NCBI GenBank assembly: GCA_036583965.1 | Contig: JAZBQD010000030.1 | Coordinates: forward strand, 108,474,662 to 108,538,661 | Direction: 5' to 3' | DNA from: Prunella strophiata | Taxonomy: Eukaryota > Chordata > Aves > Passeriformes > Prunellidae | Length of the DNA: 64,000 nt | In this document: positions 38,401 through 50,190 of the stretch, in pieces | How positions within the stretch are numbered: position 1 is the stretch's first letter | How the letters are laid out: each line of letters opens with the position of its first letter | The notes under the pieces: model-generated | What the model saw: only the letters and a program-made list of their open reading frames with translations | Database searches by the model: none | What the model was told of the DNA's origin: nothing | Made by a program: the position numbers and the translations under genes

Positions 38401-40334
38401 CTACACTACCAAACATTGACTCTTGTCTCAGTTTTTCCCTTTTGAGGTGTCTCCCAAACAGAGTAATTCTCACAACCAAAACACTGTGAGCATTAGCAGC
38501 ACTGTGAGGATTTTATCCTACAGTTTACAAAGAAACAGTGCTTGATATCAAACAAAAAAAAAATATTTCCTTAACCTCCCTCTGTGGAAACACACAAAAA
38601 AGTTGCTCTGAATGTATGGTCTGAGACAAAGGTGGAGTAATGAATTCACCTGCCTTGTCTTCAGGGTGCACAATGAATCTGCTGCCAGACAGGCATATTT
38701 CTTGCTTGGAGTGTCCCAGCCACACAAATAAACATGGTTTTCTGTCTAAAAACTGAGAAGTAAATGAAAAGTGCTGAGAGGAGAAGCTGCAGGGTTTAGT
38801 GGCTGGGCTGCTAAGTCTGTCTTCTTTTCTTATTCCCTTTATTGATCATGTGTATCTTCAGTAAGTCTCTCCTGCACTCTCTATCAGTTTTCTTTACTGT
38901 CCTATTGCTCCATCTCTGACCCATGAAATCTTGTTTTTTCTCTGTGTGCTTGGTGCAACAGGCTGCACTGAGCCTAAGCAAGAGAAATGTGTGCAGGGCC
39001 CTCAGAAATGTCTGCTAGCCAAGGGGGCTTAACCTGGTATCTCCTCCTGTGCTTGCAGCCAGCTGTGAGGGTGGTCACTTGCAGATGTGGTGACAAAACA
39101 TTGACCTCCATCCACAGCCAAGCACTGGCAATGTCAAATTCCTGAGAGCAGCAGAAAATCTCCCTGTAAAATTGCTGAGCTGTCTGCACGTAGCAGAGCA
39201 AAGACCATGACTTGCAATCTTGGTGTATTTTGTATATTTTGTGGTTTTGAACATCCTGGCTGCCCCTCTCCCTGCACACTCAGCACCAAGCTCCTGCTCC
39301 TCAGGGGTGCTGCTCAATCTCTGTAAATCCCTGTGTGCCATGCAAATAACAAGGAATCATCAGATAATCTCTCATGAAGCTAATGGTGCTTCAAATGGCT
39401 GTACAGATTATAGTTCTTAGCAATGCTGAGGTTTTGCTGTCCTCAGTATCACCTGCTAATGGCCCCTCCTGTTCACACCCTGGTGATCACAAAGTGGGCC
39501 ATTGTTTTTACCTGCAGAGTTGGAATTTAATGACATTAGAACTGGAAGGAAATCCTGGTGATATATAAAGTGGAATATCATTTCCAGATTCTTTTCTGCG
39601 CCTCTTCCTTCGAGAGGAAGTGTTCAGCACATATTTGGGATAAATGAGAGTTTTCCAGGCCAGTTGTGGTTTTCCTTTCTGGGGAAGCACAGGCAGATTT
39701 GCCCTCAGCAGTCCTCTCCTGTTCTATGCTCAATAACAGGCTGAAATAGGTTTAATATAATTGACTTAGCATTGTGGGAGGATACTTTGCCAAGTAGTGG
39801 GAACTAGCTTGTGCCAGCTTAAAAGGTCATTGCTATGTAAGAGTGTCCCTTCATGCATTATCTGCAAACACAGCCTTTGATCCAGGGTAATTGATTTTAA
39901 AGTCTGATAGCTTGCCAAATTGATTTATAATATGAATTACTGATGGGAAAGATTCTTGAATTCAAATGTAAGTGGCAAAACATCATCAACACAACCGACC
40001 TTTGTTTGCAGTGTCTTCCTTCCTTGTGTTTAATTAATGCTTTCCACAGGAACTGGTGGAAAGCCTAGAAGGCAGTTGTGGAAAATAAAGGCACAATTGG
40101 GCACTTTGCCTACTACATCCCTTATAAGAGAAGACAATGTGATGAAAAGCCACTTTAATTAGCAGCAGCTATGGGTCTGTTTCTGATCTCATGCAGGTAA
40201 TTCTTTTGTGTGACTTTATGTATTTGCTTCATTTGTTCCTGAATGACATCCTTTTCACTCCAGTCAGAATTATATCTAATGTCCTCATGACATGGAGAAT
40301 CTTTTGACCAGGAAACTACCTAAAAGCATGCAGT
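38401..40334. other. Non-coding unique DNA, no gene recognised
   Basis: Short overlapping frames only, none recognised. No repeat family identified. Confidence 0.55.
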
Positions 40335-40582
40335 AATTTGAAAAAAGAAGAAAGCCCTCTACAAAAAACCAACCAACCAACCAACCAACCGAAAAAACCA
40401 AAACCAAAACCAAAGCAAAAACCCCCAAAACTAACCCCCCCCCCAAAAAAAAAAAACCAAAACCAAAAACAAACAAGCAAAGAAAAAAAACCCCAACCAA
40501 ACAAACAAACAAAAACACACACACACAAAAACAAAAAAAAAAAAAAAAACCCACCAAAAAAACCCAAAAAACCCCAGTTTCT
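40335..40582 (+). repeat. A/C-rich low-complexity tract
   Basis: About 250 bp of almost pure A and C: six tandem AACC units near 40368-40391, then CAAAAC-type repeats, a C10 run at 40435-40444, a CACACACA stretch and a long A run near 40527-40549. The minus strand is correspondingly G/T-rich with several G runs of three or more. The Phe/Gly-rich 157-codon minus frame and the Lys/Pro-rich plus frame are translation artefacts. Confidence 0.9.
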
Positions 40583-43500
40583 TGGAGATTAGAATACAAA
40601 GAAGTGTCAGAACTAGTTGCTTGTATAAGAGTGCAATATGAATGAAGTCTAGGCAAATGCATGGGGTTGGCTTGCAGGAAGGTCATCTGCTTTATAAGGA
40701 TCAAGTGAGGCTGGAAAAAAATCTGTAACACTGGAGAGAATAATTTCATTCTCCACATAGAGCAGCAAATACAAAAAGGGAAGATTTTGCCTTATCTGAA
40801 TTTCAATAAACCCTGATATGTGGTAGAATGCTGTGCCCTGAGATAATTTTCCTATGATGGAACAAATCCCTTTTTTTGTGTGTTCACCTCTGTGTGGTCA
40901 GGCTGTTGCCCAAGAGGGTGGTGAGCACATTTGCCATGCTTGTAGCTCTGACCTTTGAGGGTGAGGGTGACAGGTAACTGCAGAGGAACTGGTCCAGCAA
41001 GTGAGAAAACAGAGCTCTAAGAGTAGAGGGGGACTTCCATGGTCTGCTTTGAATTCAGTGCCCTGTCTGCATTGTTGCTCATTATTTCCTTGCCATGAAC
41101 TGCAATATGCTTGGAGAACCCTTCCAAAAATGGGTCATGCAGGAAGGGCACTGCTTGCTCCTCTGTGCAGGCTGGGTGTTTAATTCTGAAAGGCATTGAG
41201 CAGCATGAAACTGTGAGAATTATAATGAAATGGAGCAACCAAGCAAAAACTTGGCCCCATTTACTTTTGTCATCTTCTATTAGTGTCCTTATTAGTGGTG
41301 AGTGCTGCATGAAGTCTCTTGCTGTCAAAGCCTGAGAGTGACCCTTTTGGGTCACTTTAGTAGCCAAAGGACTGGATTGGCCCAAACCAGAAATATCTTT
41401 AAAGTATCATCACTGGCATTGAAATGGCTCCAGCAGTGATGTGTGAGTTTGCTGAGCTTAAATTTCCATTGGTGTTTAGTGAAATATATGATAAAAGCAA
41501 TCTTTATTGATCAGTGATGGATGTACCTGTTGTTTCATCTCATGTCTCAGTAAGGGGGAAGAAAACCTTCAGCTGCAAACTGTTTTCAGTGGCTGAGGGT
41601 TCTTGGGTTGAACTGCCAGAGGGCAGAGAATTTGGTCTCACAAAGACAAGTTGTAGAGAAAGGGATAATAAAAAATAATAGGTAGTCTGATAATCTGAGA
41701 CTCATGGTCTCTTGTATTCAAAGCCTACCAGAAGTTTTTATGCAGGCTGCAGTTCAAAGGCACCATCAAATTAGTGACAGACTCAGGGACCTGGTAGATA
41801 AGGAAGTTGGAAAGAAATAGAATGTTTCACAGGAAATATTCTCAAAGCAGGTGCCTCACTTCTTTCCTGTAGAGCATGATTTCCATTTTGATGCTCTCAG
41901 CTGACCACATGTCACTACTGCAAGAAACTTTTGTGACATTCAGAGCAGTCAGGCACATTTGTCTCCAAGCCTGGTTCTGGAACTTGAACCACTCATACAG
42001 AAATGTTGTGTATTAAAAACTGTCATGTAAGCCATGAAATCCTCATCTGAGATCTTCTAGGAAAGAAAAAATATGTAACAAAGTCTATCTGCTGAAGCCA
42101 GGACATGTGCCTCCAGACAAGAAGATGGAACTGATGTGTCATTTGAGAAAATAAGGGAACCTTCTGATGTACCTTGAAGATCTGTGCTGGGTTTTACCCT
42201 CTGAGAGCCACTGAACCTCTGTCCTGTTGCTTCCCAGTTGTTAAAGTCACCAGAATTAGGAATTTTTCCTCGCTGTGGCCAAACCCAAAGTGCTTTTTTT
42301 ACCAAATGTACCCAACTAAAAATGCCTTAACCAGCTTCACCATCCACTGGAGTTGTAGAGAACAATAATCATCTTTCCTAAAGCAATGCACAATTAAGAG
42401 AATTTTTCTGTCACACTTCCACTGTTGTGAAGGACATGGTCAGAGAATAGTATTATATCAATTCCCTCTATTTTTATCAATTTTGATTATCTGGTCTTTA
42501 GCAGTAGTAACTCTGTCTGCCATAAGAACTGCTTTCCTAGCTTTCCTAGGTCTGTAACTCAAAATGTGAATAATTTTTAGTTCAGTTTAATTTTTTCTTA
42601 ATGAAATTGACTATAAACCTGTGATTTTGAGCTATCTTTTAGTGCTTTCAGTTTCACTCAAAACCCAGAACCCATCTTTTTATTTTAAGCTAACCAGGTT
42701 TGGTCTGAAAAGACAAAGAGAGAAAGTAGCTATTAACAATTGTTCAAAAATTGTACCAAAGCAGGACCCCTACCCTGGCTGAGACTAGTCAACATTTCCA
42801 TAAAGATCCAAATGTAATGCAATTTTCATGTCCTTTTTTAAAGCTCTCCCACTGTCCTCTGCCCCATGCTTCCAGAGCAGGAGCAGCATGTATGGTCTGC
42901 AGTTGTTAAGTGGAGTCAGTTCAGCCTAAATTGCACTGCTTCTAACTCCTGCTTGTTCCACTCTTGCAGATATACTGCTCTCAGGATGATTATTCCTATT
43001 TTTCTCACTTAATTACAAAAAGTAATGCTCCCAAATGCTTCAGGGAGAAAAACAACACTTTCCAGAAAGGATAAAAATACTTGTGCCTTCTTTAGGTGTG
43101 AAAGAGTTGATTAGAAGTGATAAATTATTAGGTCCAAATAGATATTTATTTGCATGTACATTCTGAAACAGAATCATTTATGCTAAGCCAGACATCATGT
43201 TATAGAGGTTGGAAAAGCAGGCATTCATAACCCTGTCACAGGACACACAAATGAACCAATGAAACTCCAAGGTGCCTGGGGATGAAGAAACATTAAACAG
43301 GTTTTTTCTGGGGCTGAGCCCTTGTGGCTCTGTTCAGCTTCTCTGAGCAGCTGAATCATCTTGGGGCTGCTGTGATGTGTCCAGGCAAGTGGCAGCAGCA
43401 GCATTTGTGACCCTGGGAGGAGGGAGGTGGTCAGGGCTGATGGATTGTGTGCTCTGGAAGGAAATAGCTGTGGTTCTGGACATCACACAAGTTTCCTATA

Positions 43501-46500
43501 GCAAGAAAATATTTCATTTTCTTTTTTTTTTTCCCCTTCTACAAAAGTTTTGCTTTGAAGGTCCTTGAACAACTGTTTGCACAGGAGGGAATGTTGTTTT
43601 TGTTGTGGGCTCAGACATTTTTCTTCCTCTGGATGGATCTGGGTCTGATGATGTTTGTGTTTCTGATGAAGTCCACAAGAAATTGGATGTGGCCTTTTCT
43701 TTCTTCCAGTGGGTGCCTGGCAGAAGTATTGTGCTTGTGAAATCCATGGACTCAGCACAGCACAAAGGAGCTGTGCACCAGCCTGGACACACTTCCAGCC
43801 TAGCAGGCAATAACAATACAATTGCTCTGCTTCATCTACCCTTGGATTTCACATTGATTGACAGCTTGTAGCTGCCATCTGTTAGTGGAAAATCTAGTTA
43901 TTACAAGAAAGCAATTTACTCACAGAATTTGAAAGGACATTCTACCCTACTGCCTTCATTGTTAAGATGCAAAACACTGACATGATAAAAAATGTGGTAG
44001 CCATCACTTCAGGATTTTCTTTTTATCCCTTCATGGGATCATGCATCTGCCCCCAGGCACTTGCACAGAACAATTTGAAAAATGTTGCTGTGAGGTGATG
44101 GTGGGTAGGGCTTCATCCAGCTCTTGAGGAATAACATGAATGAAATTCCCTTTTAAGACAAAATGTGAATTTGGGGATGGTCATAGAAAAGTCATTTTCT
44201 GACTGATGTCATAAGTGTTTTTCCCATCCATTCATAATCAAGATGAAGACAGATTTTTAACTCTTGGATAATATCCTTCTCTAAAAAGCCTTTTATTCTT
44301 CTGGGTGGGTGTGAGCCTGTACACAGCTACAATGACCTCCTCAAAGTGGCCACCAGTTTTAGGAATGACTTTCTGAAGTACTGATGCTTCATCAAACCTG
44401 GGACATCAGGAATCCCTGGAACATCTTTGGAATGTTGAGAGGTCAGAAGGTCAGCTCTGAAGTTGGACAACACGTTTCTGTGAGCACTGGCCTAGAAAAA
44501 CAAAAAGTAGGAATTGTGCAGCGAGCACACAAACCAGCTACAACCCATTTGGGATCATGGGCGAGAGGGGAAGAGCTAACCTGGCAAAGACAGGACCAGA
44601 TAAAAATAACAGAGTTGAGTTAGAGCAAAGGAACCCACCTGGTGTGTGCCCCTTGTTGGGAGCATCCTGGGAGGAGCAGAGGGGACCACAAAGAGCAAAA
44701 GGCAGAGCCAAGCCTGGGGGAAGTGGAGCCTCCCAGCACCAGGTGGGGAGGGAGGAGCTGCTGCCAGGGTGCTGGAAACTGCTCATCTGCCATCTGGGAG
44801 CCCAGCCACTGATCACCAGTATTGGCTTTTCTTATCAGAAGCAGCATTTCAGGGTAAGATTACACTTCACAGGGCTAGAAATGTCACAGCTGAATGGTTC
44901 TGTCAAAAATTACTGGTTTGTCAAAACCAACACACTTCATGGAGATTTGTCAGAGAAAATTGCTTGGAACAGTAATGAGAAAACTTTGAAGAAATCAGGC
45001 AATTTGATTCTATTCTTCAATATGGAATGTTCCAACTTTTCTGTTTCAAAATAAATTTGCTTCATTCTTTTTTCTTTTTTTTTTTTTTTTTAAGTAGTCT
45101 ATAGAATGCTAGTTAGACTGAAAAGTTTTAAATCAACAAAATAGCTCTGAATTATTAATTCAAGCTTTTTGCTTGGGGTGGTAGCCTTTTTTTCTCTTCC
45201 TTTCTACATAATTGTATTCCAAAATAGGAGAAATGGTAAAATTCTGTGTGGGCAGAGGGGAACCCAACCAATATACATTCCATTTCTCCTTTTTCTCCAG
45301 ATTATATCTTTGTCACAGCCTTGGCAAATGGCTCTTCATCTGCCATGATTTCCACCAAATATACAGTTTATAGACACCTGAGAAAAGGCAAGCAGACTTG
45401 GAAATATTCTCTGCCCTTTTTCTGTCAGTAAATGTCTCAGTCTGAAACAGAAATAGTTTAGTGTCTAAATCCTGTGTTGTTATTACAAAGTTTGCATGTA
45501 GAAACAATGAATGTTCATCTGGCTGCCCCCTTACTAACCTGGAGACAGCTGCAGTGCCCTGTCAGAGCCACAATCTTTAATTCCAGAAGAAAGTAACAGT
45601 AAAACAATAAAATTTAAGCTGTTGAAGTTAGACCACCAAATCTGCTCACTGCTTTGCAGAGATGGGTCAAAGGAGTGGGAATTTCTTTCTGTCTGGGAGC
45701 AGGAGGAGTCAGATCAGCACAAAATCACAACTTCACTGCATGTAAATCTCTCTGGCACCCCGTGTGTGTTTTACAAGCAGGGAAACAATTTGAGGAATAT
45801 GCTGACCTCATCAATTTAGGAGTATGAAGAGTCAATCCAATTTTAGGGCTGTGCATTCCCAGGGAGTGCAGGAAATTGTATTAACTTTCTACAAAAGCTG
45901 TCTCAGGAGCTCTAGTAATAGCCAAAACCTTTTACTTGGCATGATGCCATCCTAATTAACAAGAAAAGGCATTGGGAAGAAGTTCTGCAGAGAATAAAAC
46001 CAGGGATGAAAACTGGCAGCAAGGGGGCAAGTTTGCCACAAAATGGCAAGGGGAAAGATGCAGAACTACCCAGGATGGTTTAGAATTCCCTCTACTTCCA
46101 AAAAACCATCTGTGCCTGAGCTTGGCACAGGGCAGGAGGGATTCTCACAAGTGCCTGCTCTGTCAGAAAACACTGGCAGGTGGAAGTTACACTGGAACTG
46201 CACCTAGGATAACATTTGCTGTGCTGCTGTAGGCTTGGTCCTGTGCTAGCAGGATGCAAAATGCAGGCAAATTACCTGATCTGTGCCAAGAGGGAAACAA
46301 ACCCCTTCAACAAAACCCTCTGCAGAGGGAAACAAACCCCTTCAATTCCCTCAGCAACCTGGCAGCCACAGCCAGAGCTACCATGGGGCTGGGACCCACC
46401 ACTCCACAACAAAATATTCAAAATATTTATCACCACTGGGTACCAGTGGGATTGCAGTTTCACCCTGCAACACTGCAGAGCTGCCACAGCTGTTTTACCC

Positions 46501-48529
46501 CAGTGAAGCAAATTACTTGTGTTAAATGCTTCACAGTGGGGTTGATTTTCTTGCTGGAAGATGCACTTCAGCTGAGAGAAGCTGTAGGTTACACCAGCTC
46601 AAAGTCTTGGCTGAGGAGCCTTTTAGTGTGATAAAAAAAGTGAGGTGCATCAGTCTTTTTGTTTGTTTGTTTGTTTTCAAAGTGAACAATATTTTAAGCA
46701 TTACTTTGAACAATATTATAAGTGGTATTTGCAAAAGATAGTTTTTGGGTTTTCACTCTATGAAATATTAGGATATGACATAATTGATATTTGTAGTCTC
46801 AGTTTTAAAACCAAATTTCTTTCTAGATTGCTGGAAGCTTTGAAACCATTTTTTGTTTTAATTTTGAGAAGAGGCTGTGGTTCTTTGGGGGTGGGAAGTA
46901 AAACAATTTGAAAGAAAAAATATTGACCCTTTTTGTCCTGACCTCCTACATTCTATTTCCTTTTCTCAGGTATTCATCTACACATTTTGCCATCTTACTA
47001 GACAGGAAGAATAAGAAAGATGATTTACCAATAGCCTCAGTATTTTTGTAGGCTCATATTTTAATGCTTACTTTCATTTTGTGAAATTTTTGTTTTCCCT
47101 AACTCAGGTATTAATTTTTCCTGTGGCCATCATAGTTCAGGAGTAATATTCTTCATGCCATGCTGTCAGTGGAGGTCCAGAACACTTGGCTTTGCTGGGA
47201 TTTAAGTTTCTTCTCCAGGCAATTAGGAAGACTCACAAAAACAGAAGTTAACATTTACTAGCAAAAATGGAAGAAAACAGCAGTAAAAGTCAGGATGACA
47301 TCTGGAAAAGTTGTGGCCTTTGATGTAACCAAAGAAAGTATGCCCTGTGTTTGCAGAACCTCTTAAATATGTAAAACATGGAACTGAGTTAGGCCAGGAA
47401 GACTAATTGAACTTGGTAGGAAAACAAAACTAAGGAATGTGCACACAGTTACACCAGTGAGTTTGAAGGTTACACAAAGGAGGGAAACAGAGTGCTTATC
47501 ACAATTTATAATATGAATTACTATTCAAATACAGCTGGGTGTATTAGTAATGAGGGTAACCAAACCCAAAGGTATTAAAGCAAATGGAGCAAACCAGCTG
47601 AGAAGCTGAACCCTGATCATTCAAGCAAACAGAGCTCTGGGGAGGGCTGGGAGGGGAATTGGTTTGGGGGGTAAAACAGGGACTAAGCTGTGAGATCAAG
47701 AACTTTATACAACAATATGACCAGAGAAAAAAAAGGATTTCCAGTCTCTGGCATTTCTGGGAGCTTTGTTCAAATGTGGGGACACCACTGGAGTTATCAA
47801 ATGCTCCAGGTGCCAGCAGTTGTGCTTGCTGCAGTCCTTCTCTGTTGAGTGTTGCATGCCTTAATTTGTTTTCATTTCTACTAATGAAAATAAATAGCAA
47901 TGAGAGAACTCCAGGGAGGGCAGGAAGAAGCAGCATTTAGGTTTCAAAGCTCTGCAGCCCTGCTCTCTAGCGTGCACTTGCAGTGTGAGGCAATGTTCAT
48001 GCCTTATAAATAAAAAACAAAGAGTGAAAGAAGAAAACAGAGCTGTTTTACCAGAGAGCACAGATTCTATCTCCTCTTCACCACTTTACAGATTCTTTGC
48101 AGTCTCTGGCCCGAGGCTACATGAACGTGCCTCTCTGAATTTTAAATGCAATAGCTGAAACCTTTCATTCCACCTTGAAAACACTGACAAAAGCATCACC
48201 AAATTCAGCCTGAAGTTGAAAGGTGTGGGAAGCTCCCTCAGAGTTGCAGTGTGCAGCCTGCCTAACAAACATGAGAGCCACTGAGGCTCCTTTTCTGCTC
48301 CCACACCTCCAGAAGAGAATCAGAGCTCGAGCCTGGTGAGTTATTCTGGAGGCTCTCAGGTTGTTGAATAGGAGCAATCCAGTGCATTCATCTGGCATCC
48401 TCCACTGTCAGAACCCAGGACATCCCTCTGGCTGCCCTGGATGGCTCCAGCCCCTGGCAGGGGGCTCAGAGGCCTTGGCACAGAGCCCAAGACCCCTGTG
48501 CCTTTGATTCTGACCCATGGAAAAAAATA
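40583..48529. other. Non-coding unique DNA, no gene recognised
   Basis: About 8 kb with no identified exon, RNA gene or transposable element. The 165-codon plus frame at 44557-45054 starts in a GC-rich patch and runs into AT-rich DNA with no recognised domain. A T run lies at about 45063-45092 and a 21-bp direct repeat at 46290-46345. A small inverted repeat (TTTTCATT/AATGAAAA) is at about 47870-47891. Confidence 0.55.
46290..46345. repeat. Direct repeat of 21 bp, period 35
   Basis: The 21-base string at 46290-46310, beginning GAGGGAAACAAACC, recurs exactly at 46325-46345. The 14-bp spacer contains AAAACCCTCTGCA. This is a recent local duplication in unique DNA. Confidence 0.8.
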
Positions 48530-48806
48530 TCAGCCTTATATGAAGAGTTGCAAGCCACAAAAATTAAGTAGAGTAAGAATTAGTTTATCACAAGGTGAAA
48601 AAGTAGAATTTTGGGGTTTTTTAGAATGAGGGTTCAGGGGTCAAGATGGAGGAATTTGGGCGTGTTCTGTCCTTCTTTCTCCTTCACAGCCTCCATCTTC
48701 TGGGTGATGGTGGCACTTTTGGATTGGTTCAGAGTAGAGTTGGACTGTGTAACACAGGTGATAGGTATTGGGAAATAACTGTAAATAATGTACAGGTAGT
48801 TTTTAG

Positions 48807-48814
48807 TATAAAAA
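48807..48814 (+). promoter_or_regulatory. LTR TATA box
   Basis: TATAAAAA in the context TTTTTAGTATAAAAAGAC, within the ERVL-type LTR upstream of its polyadenylation signal. The motif is intact, so the LTR could still act as a weak promoter toward higher coordinates. Activity is not shown by sequence. Confidence 0.75.
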
Positions 48815-48905
48815 GACAACACCGCCCCAGAGGTGGGCAGTGTGCCTGGGACTGACCTGCTGAACAGACCTGGGCTGGTCAGAGAGAAAATAATAGATAA
48901 GGAAA

Positions 48906-48911
48906 AATAAA
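48906..48911 (+). promoter_or_regulatory. LTR polyadenylation signal AATAAA
   Basis: AATAAA within GGAAAAATAAACAACC, about 95 bp downstream of the TATA box and just before the GAAGAGTCCTGACTCCTTC block, as expected for the R region of this LTR. Confidence 0.75.
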
Positions 48912-49131
48912 CAACCTTGGAGACCAGAAATGAAGAGTCCTGACTCCTTCTTTGGTGCTCAGGCTGGGACACAGAGACTTTCCAACACACATCTGGGTCT
49001 CTTGAGGCACATGAGAGACCCAACACTCCAGCAGCTCCTCCAGTTAGGCCCTGAGCAGGAATCACTCTGGAACTCTGTTCTTGCTGCTAAGAACATCAAG
49101 AGAAGTGGCAATGCAAAGCCTTGGTTGTTAT

Positions 49132-49480
49132 TGTGGTAACAGGCCCCTGGCTAGGGTAATAATTAGTAAAGACTCTGTGTATTACACAAGGTTGATCAAT
49201 ATATCTTTATTAAGAAATCTATTGCTTTTATAGGCAGTTACTATACAGCTGAACTTGATTGGTCCTTCAATTAAAACCCATCACCACTGGTTAATTAAGA
49301 AAGCACCCTTTGGTAACAAATCTCCATAACACATTCCACATGTGCACAACAACAGGTGCAGCAAGTTAAGATAAGAATTGTTTCTCATTTTTTCTCTGCT
49401 CTTCTCACAGCCTTTTCCCAGAACAATGCCTGGGGAAGTTGTGTTTCTCTAGAGCTGCTGCCACAGTTTGCAATCAGCAC
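49132..49480 (-). mobile_element. Endogenous retrovirus LTR (compact TATA-AATAAA type), minus strand
   Basis: The plus-strand edge TGTGGTAACAGGCCCC, followed by GGGTAATAATTA, matches the edge of the LTR at 56468, so it is probably the true 3' terminus (minus strand ends in CCACA). On the minus strand, TATAAAAG (plus 49225-49232) is followed 13 nt later by AATAAA (plus 49206-49211). Further matches to the 56468 copy are GATTGGTC, a T/C-rich stretch and GCTGCTGCCACAG near 49457-49469. The right edge is unclear, so the promoter-distal U3 may be truncated or diverged. There is no adjoining retroviral gene. Probably a solo LTR, orientation opposite to the neighbouring ERVL-type LTR. Confidence 0.65.
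49206..49232 (-). promoter_or_regulatory. LTR core: TATA box and polyadenylation signal
   Basis: Minus-strand TATAAAAG (49232 to 49225) and AATAAA (49211 to 49206) lie 13 nt apart. In retroviral LTRs with a short R region, the AATAAA sits between the TATA box and the RNA start. The same compact order occurs in the related LTR at 56533-56561. Confidence 0.65.
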
Positions 49481-50169
49481 AGGGGCTGCTGTCCCTGCTC
49501 AGGCCTTGGAGGAGCCTGGCAGGCAGGAGTGGAGCCCAGCCCCTGGATAAAGCTGTGTGTGCCTTCCCCTGAGGGATGTCACACCACGGCAGGTGCTCAA
49601 TAATTCATCCCTGAGACAAGCAGCACGTGTGGTTCAGCTTGGGGCCAGCTGTCACCCTTCCCCAGGCTGTGACCTCACTGGATTTACTGCCTAAGCTGAA
49701 CTGAGCCCAGTTTATATTTGGCTCTGAAACCTCTTTAGAGAATTCAGAACAATTCAGGGAGCAGTGGTGTGGGTTCAACTGTGAATATTCCCCCCCCAGT
49801 TTTGGACTAATGTAATGTTTCAGCATGGAGTTAGGAAGATATTCATGGGAGTTGTCCTTGAGAGGAGATATTAGCCCCTTTCTGAAAAAATCCACAGAAA
49901 ACTTCCTCAAGAGAGAGGTGCAGTGCAGGACTTTTAATATATAGTTGTCATTGCTGTTCTCCAGAACACAACAAAAGGCAGAAACTGCTCCACTCCCTGA
50001 CTGCACTTTACAGCAAAGGGTCTCTACCTTTGCTCTGTGCTCAGCCTCAGAAACACATTCTCTGTCTCACTGAAGCCCTGAGTTTTCCCTCAGGCCACAC
50101 TGTCATTCTTTCAACACCTTGTACTTGGATGTGGAAATGGAGGTAGGAGTAAGGGGAGCTGATCCCCAT

Positions 50170-50190
50170 CATTCTGTGATTCTGTGATTT
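50170..50190 (+). repeat. Possible CR1 octamer tail relic
   Basis: CATTCTGTGATTCTGTGATT has two CR1-type ATTCTGTG units. No CR1 body is recognisable upstream, so it may equally be a chance octamer repeat. Confidence 0.4.

Larger units (their letters stand above)
48530..49024 (+). mobile_element. ERVL-type endogenous retrovirus LTR, plus strand
   Basis: Recognised from memory as a passerine ERVL-like LTR by successive blocks: TCAAGATGGAGGAATTTGGG, CTCCATCTTCTGGGTGATGG, ACACAGGTGATAGGTATTGG, the promoter block TTTTTAGTATAAAAAGAC, CACCGCCCCAGAGG, and GAAGAGTCCTGACTCCTTC followed by CAGGCTGGGACACAGAGACT. A TATA box and an AATAAA signal lie in the expected order about 95 bp apart, which fixes the plus orientation. 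The outer edges are approximate: the right end may be CAACA at 49020-49024 or CACACA near 48990, and the left edge is not defined. No target site duplication was found. No gag, pol or primer-binding site follows; 108 bp downstream begins an unrelated, opposite LTR. It is probably a solo LTR. Confidence 0.75.

Noticed and set aside
40285..40758. 157-codon minus frame rich in Phe and Gly
   Set aside because: Translation of the A/C-rich low-complexity tract.
44557..45054. 165-codon plus-strand frame in a GC-rich patch
   Set aside because: No recognised family, and two other plus or minus frames overlap it; composition changes midway without a splice signal that would explain it.
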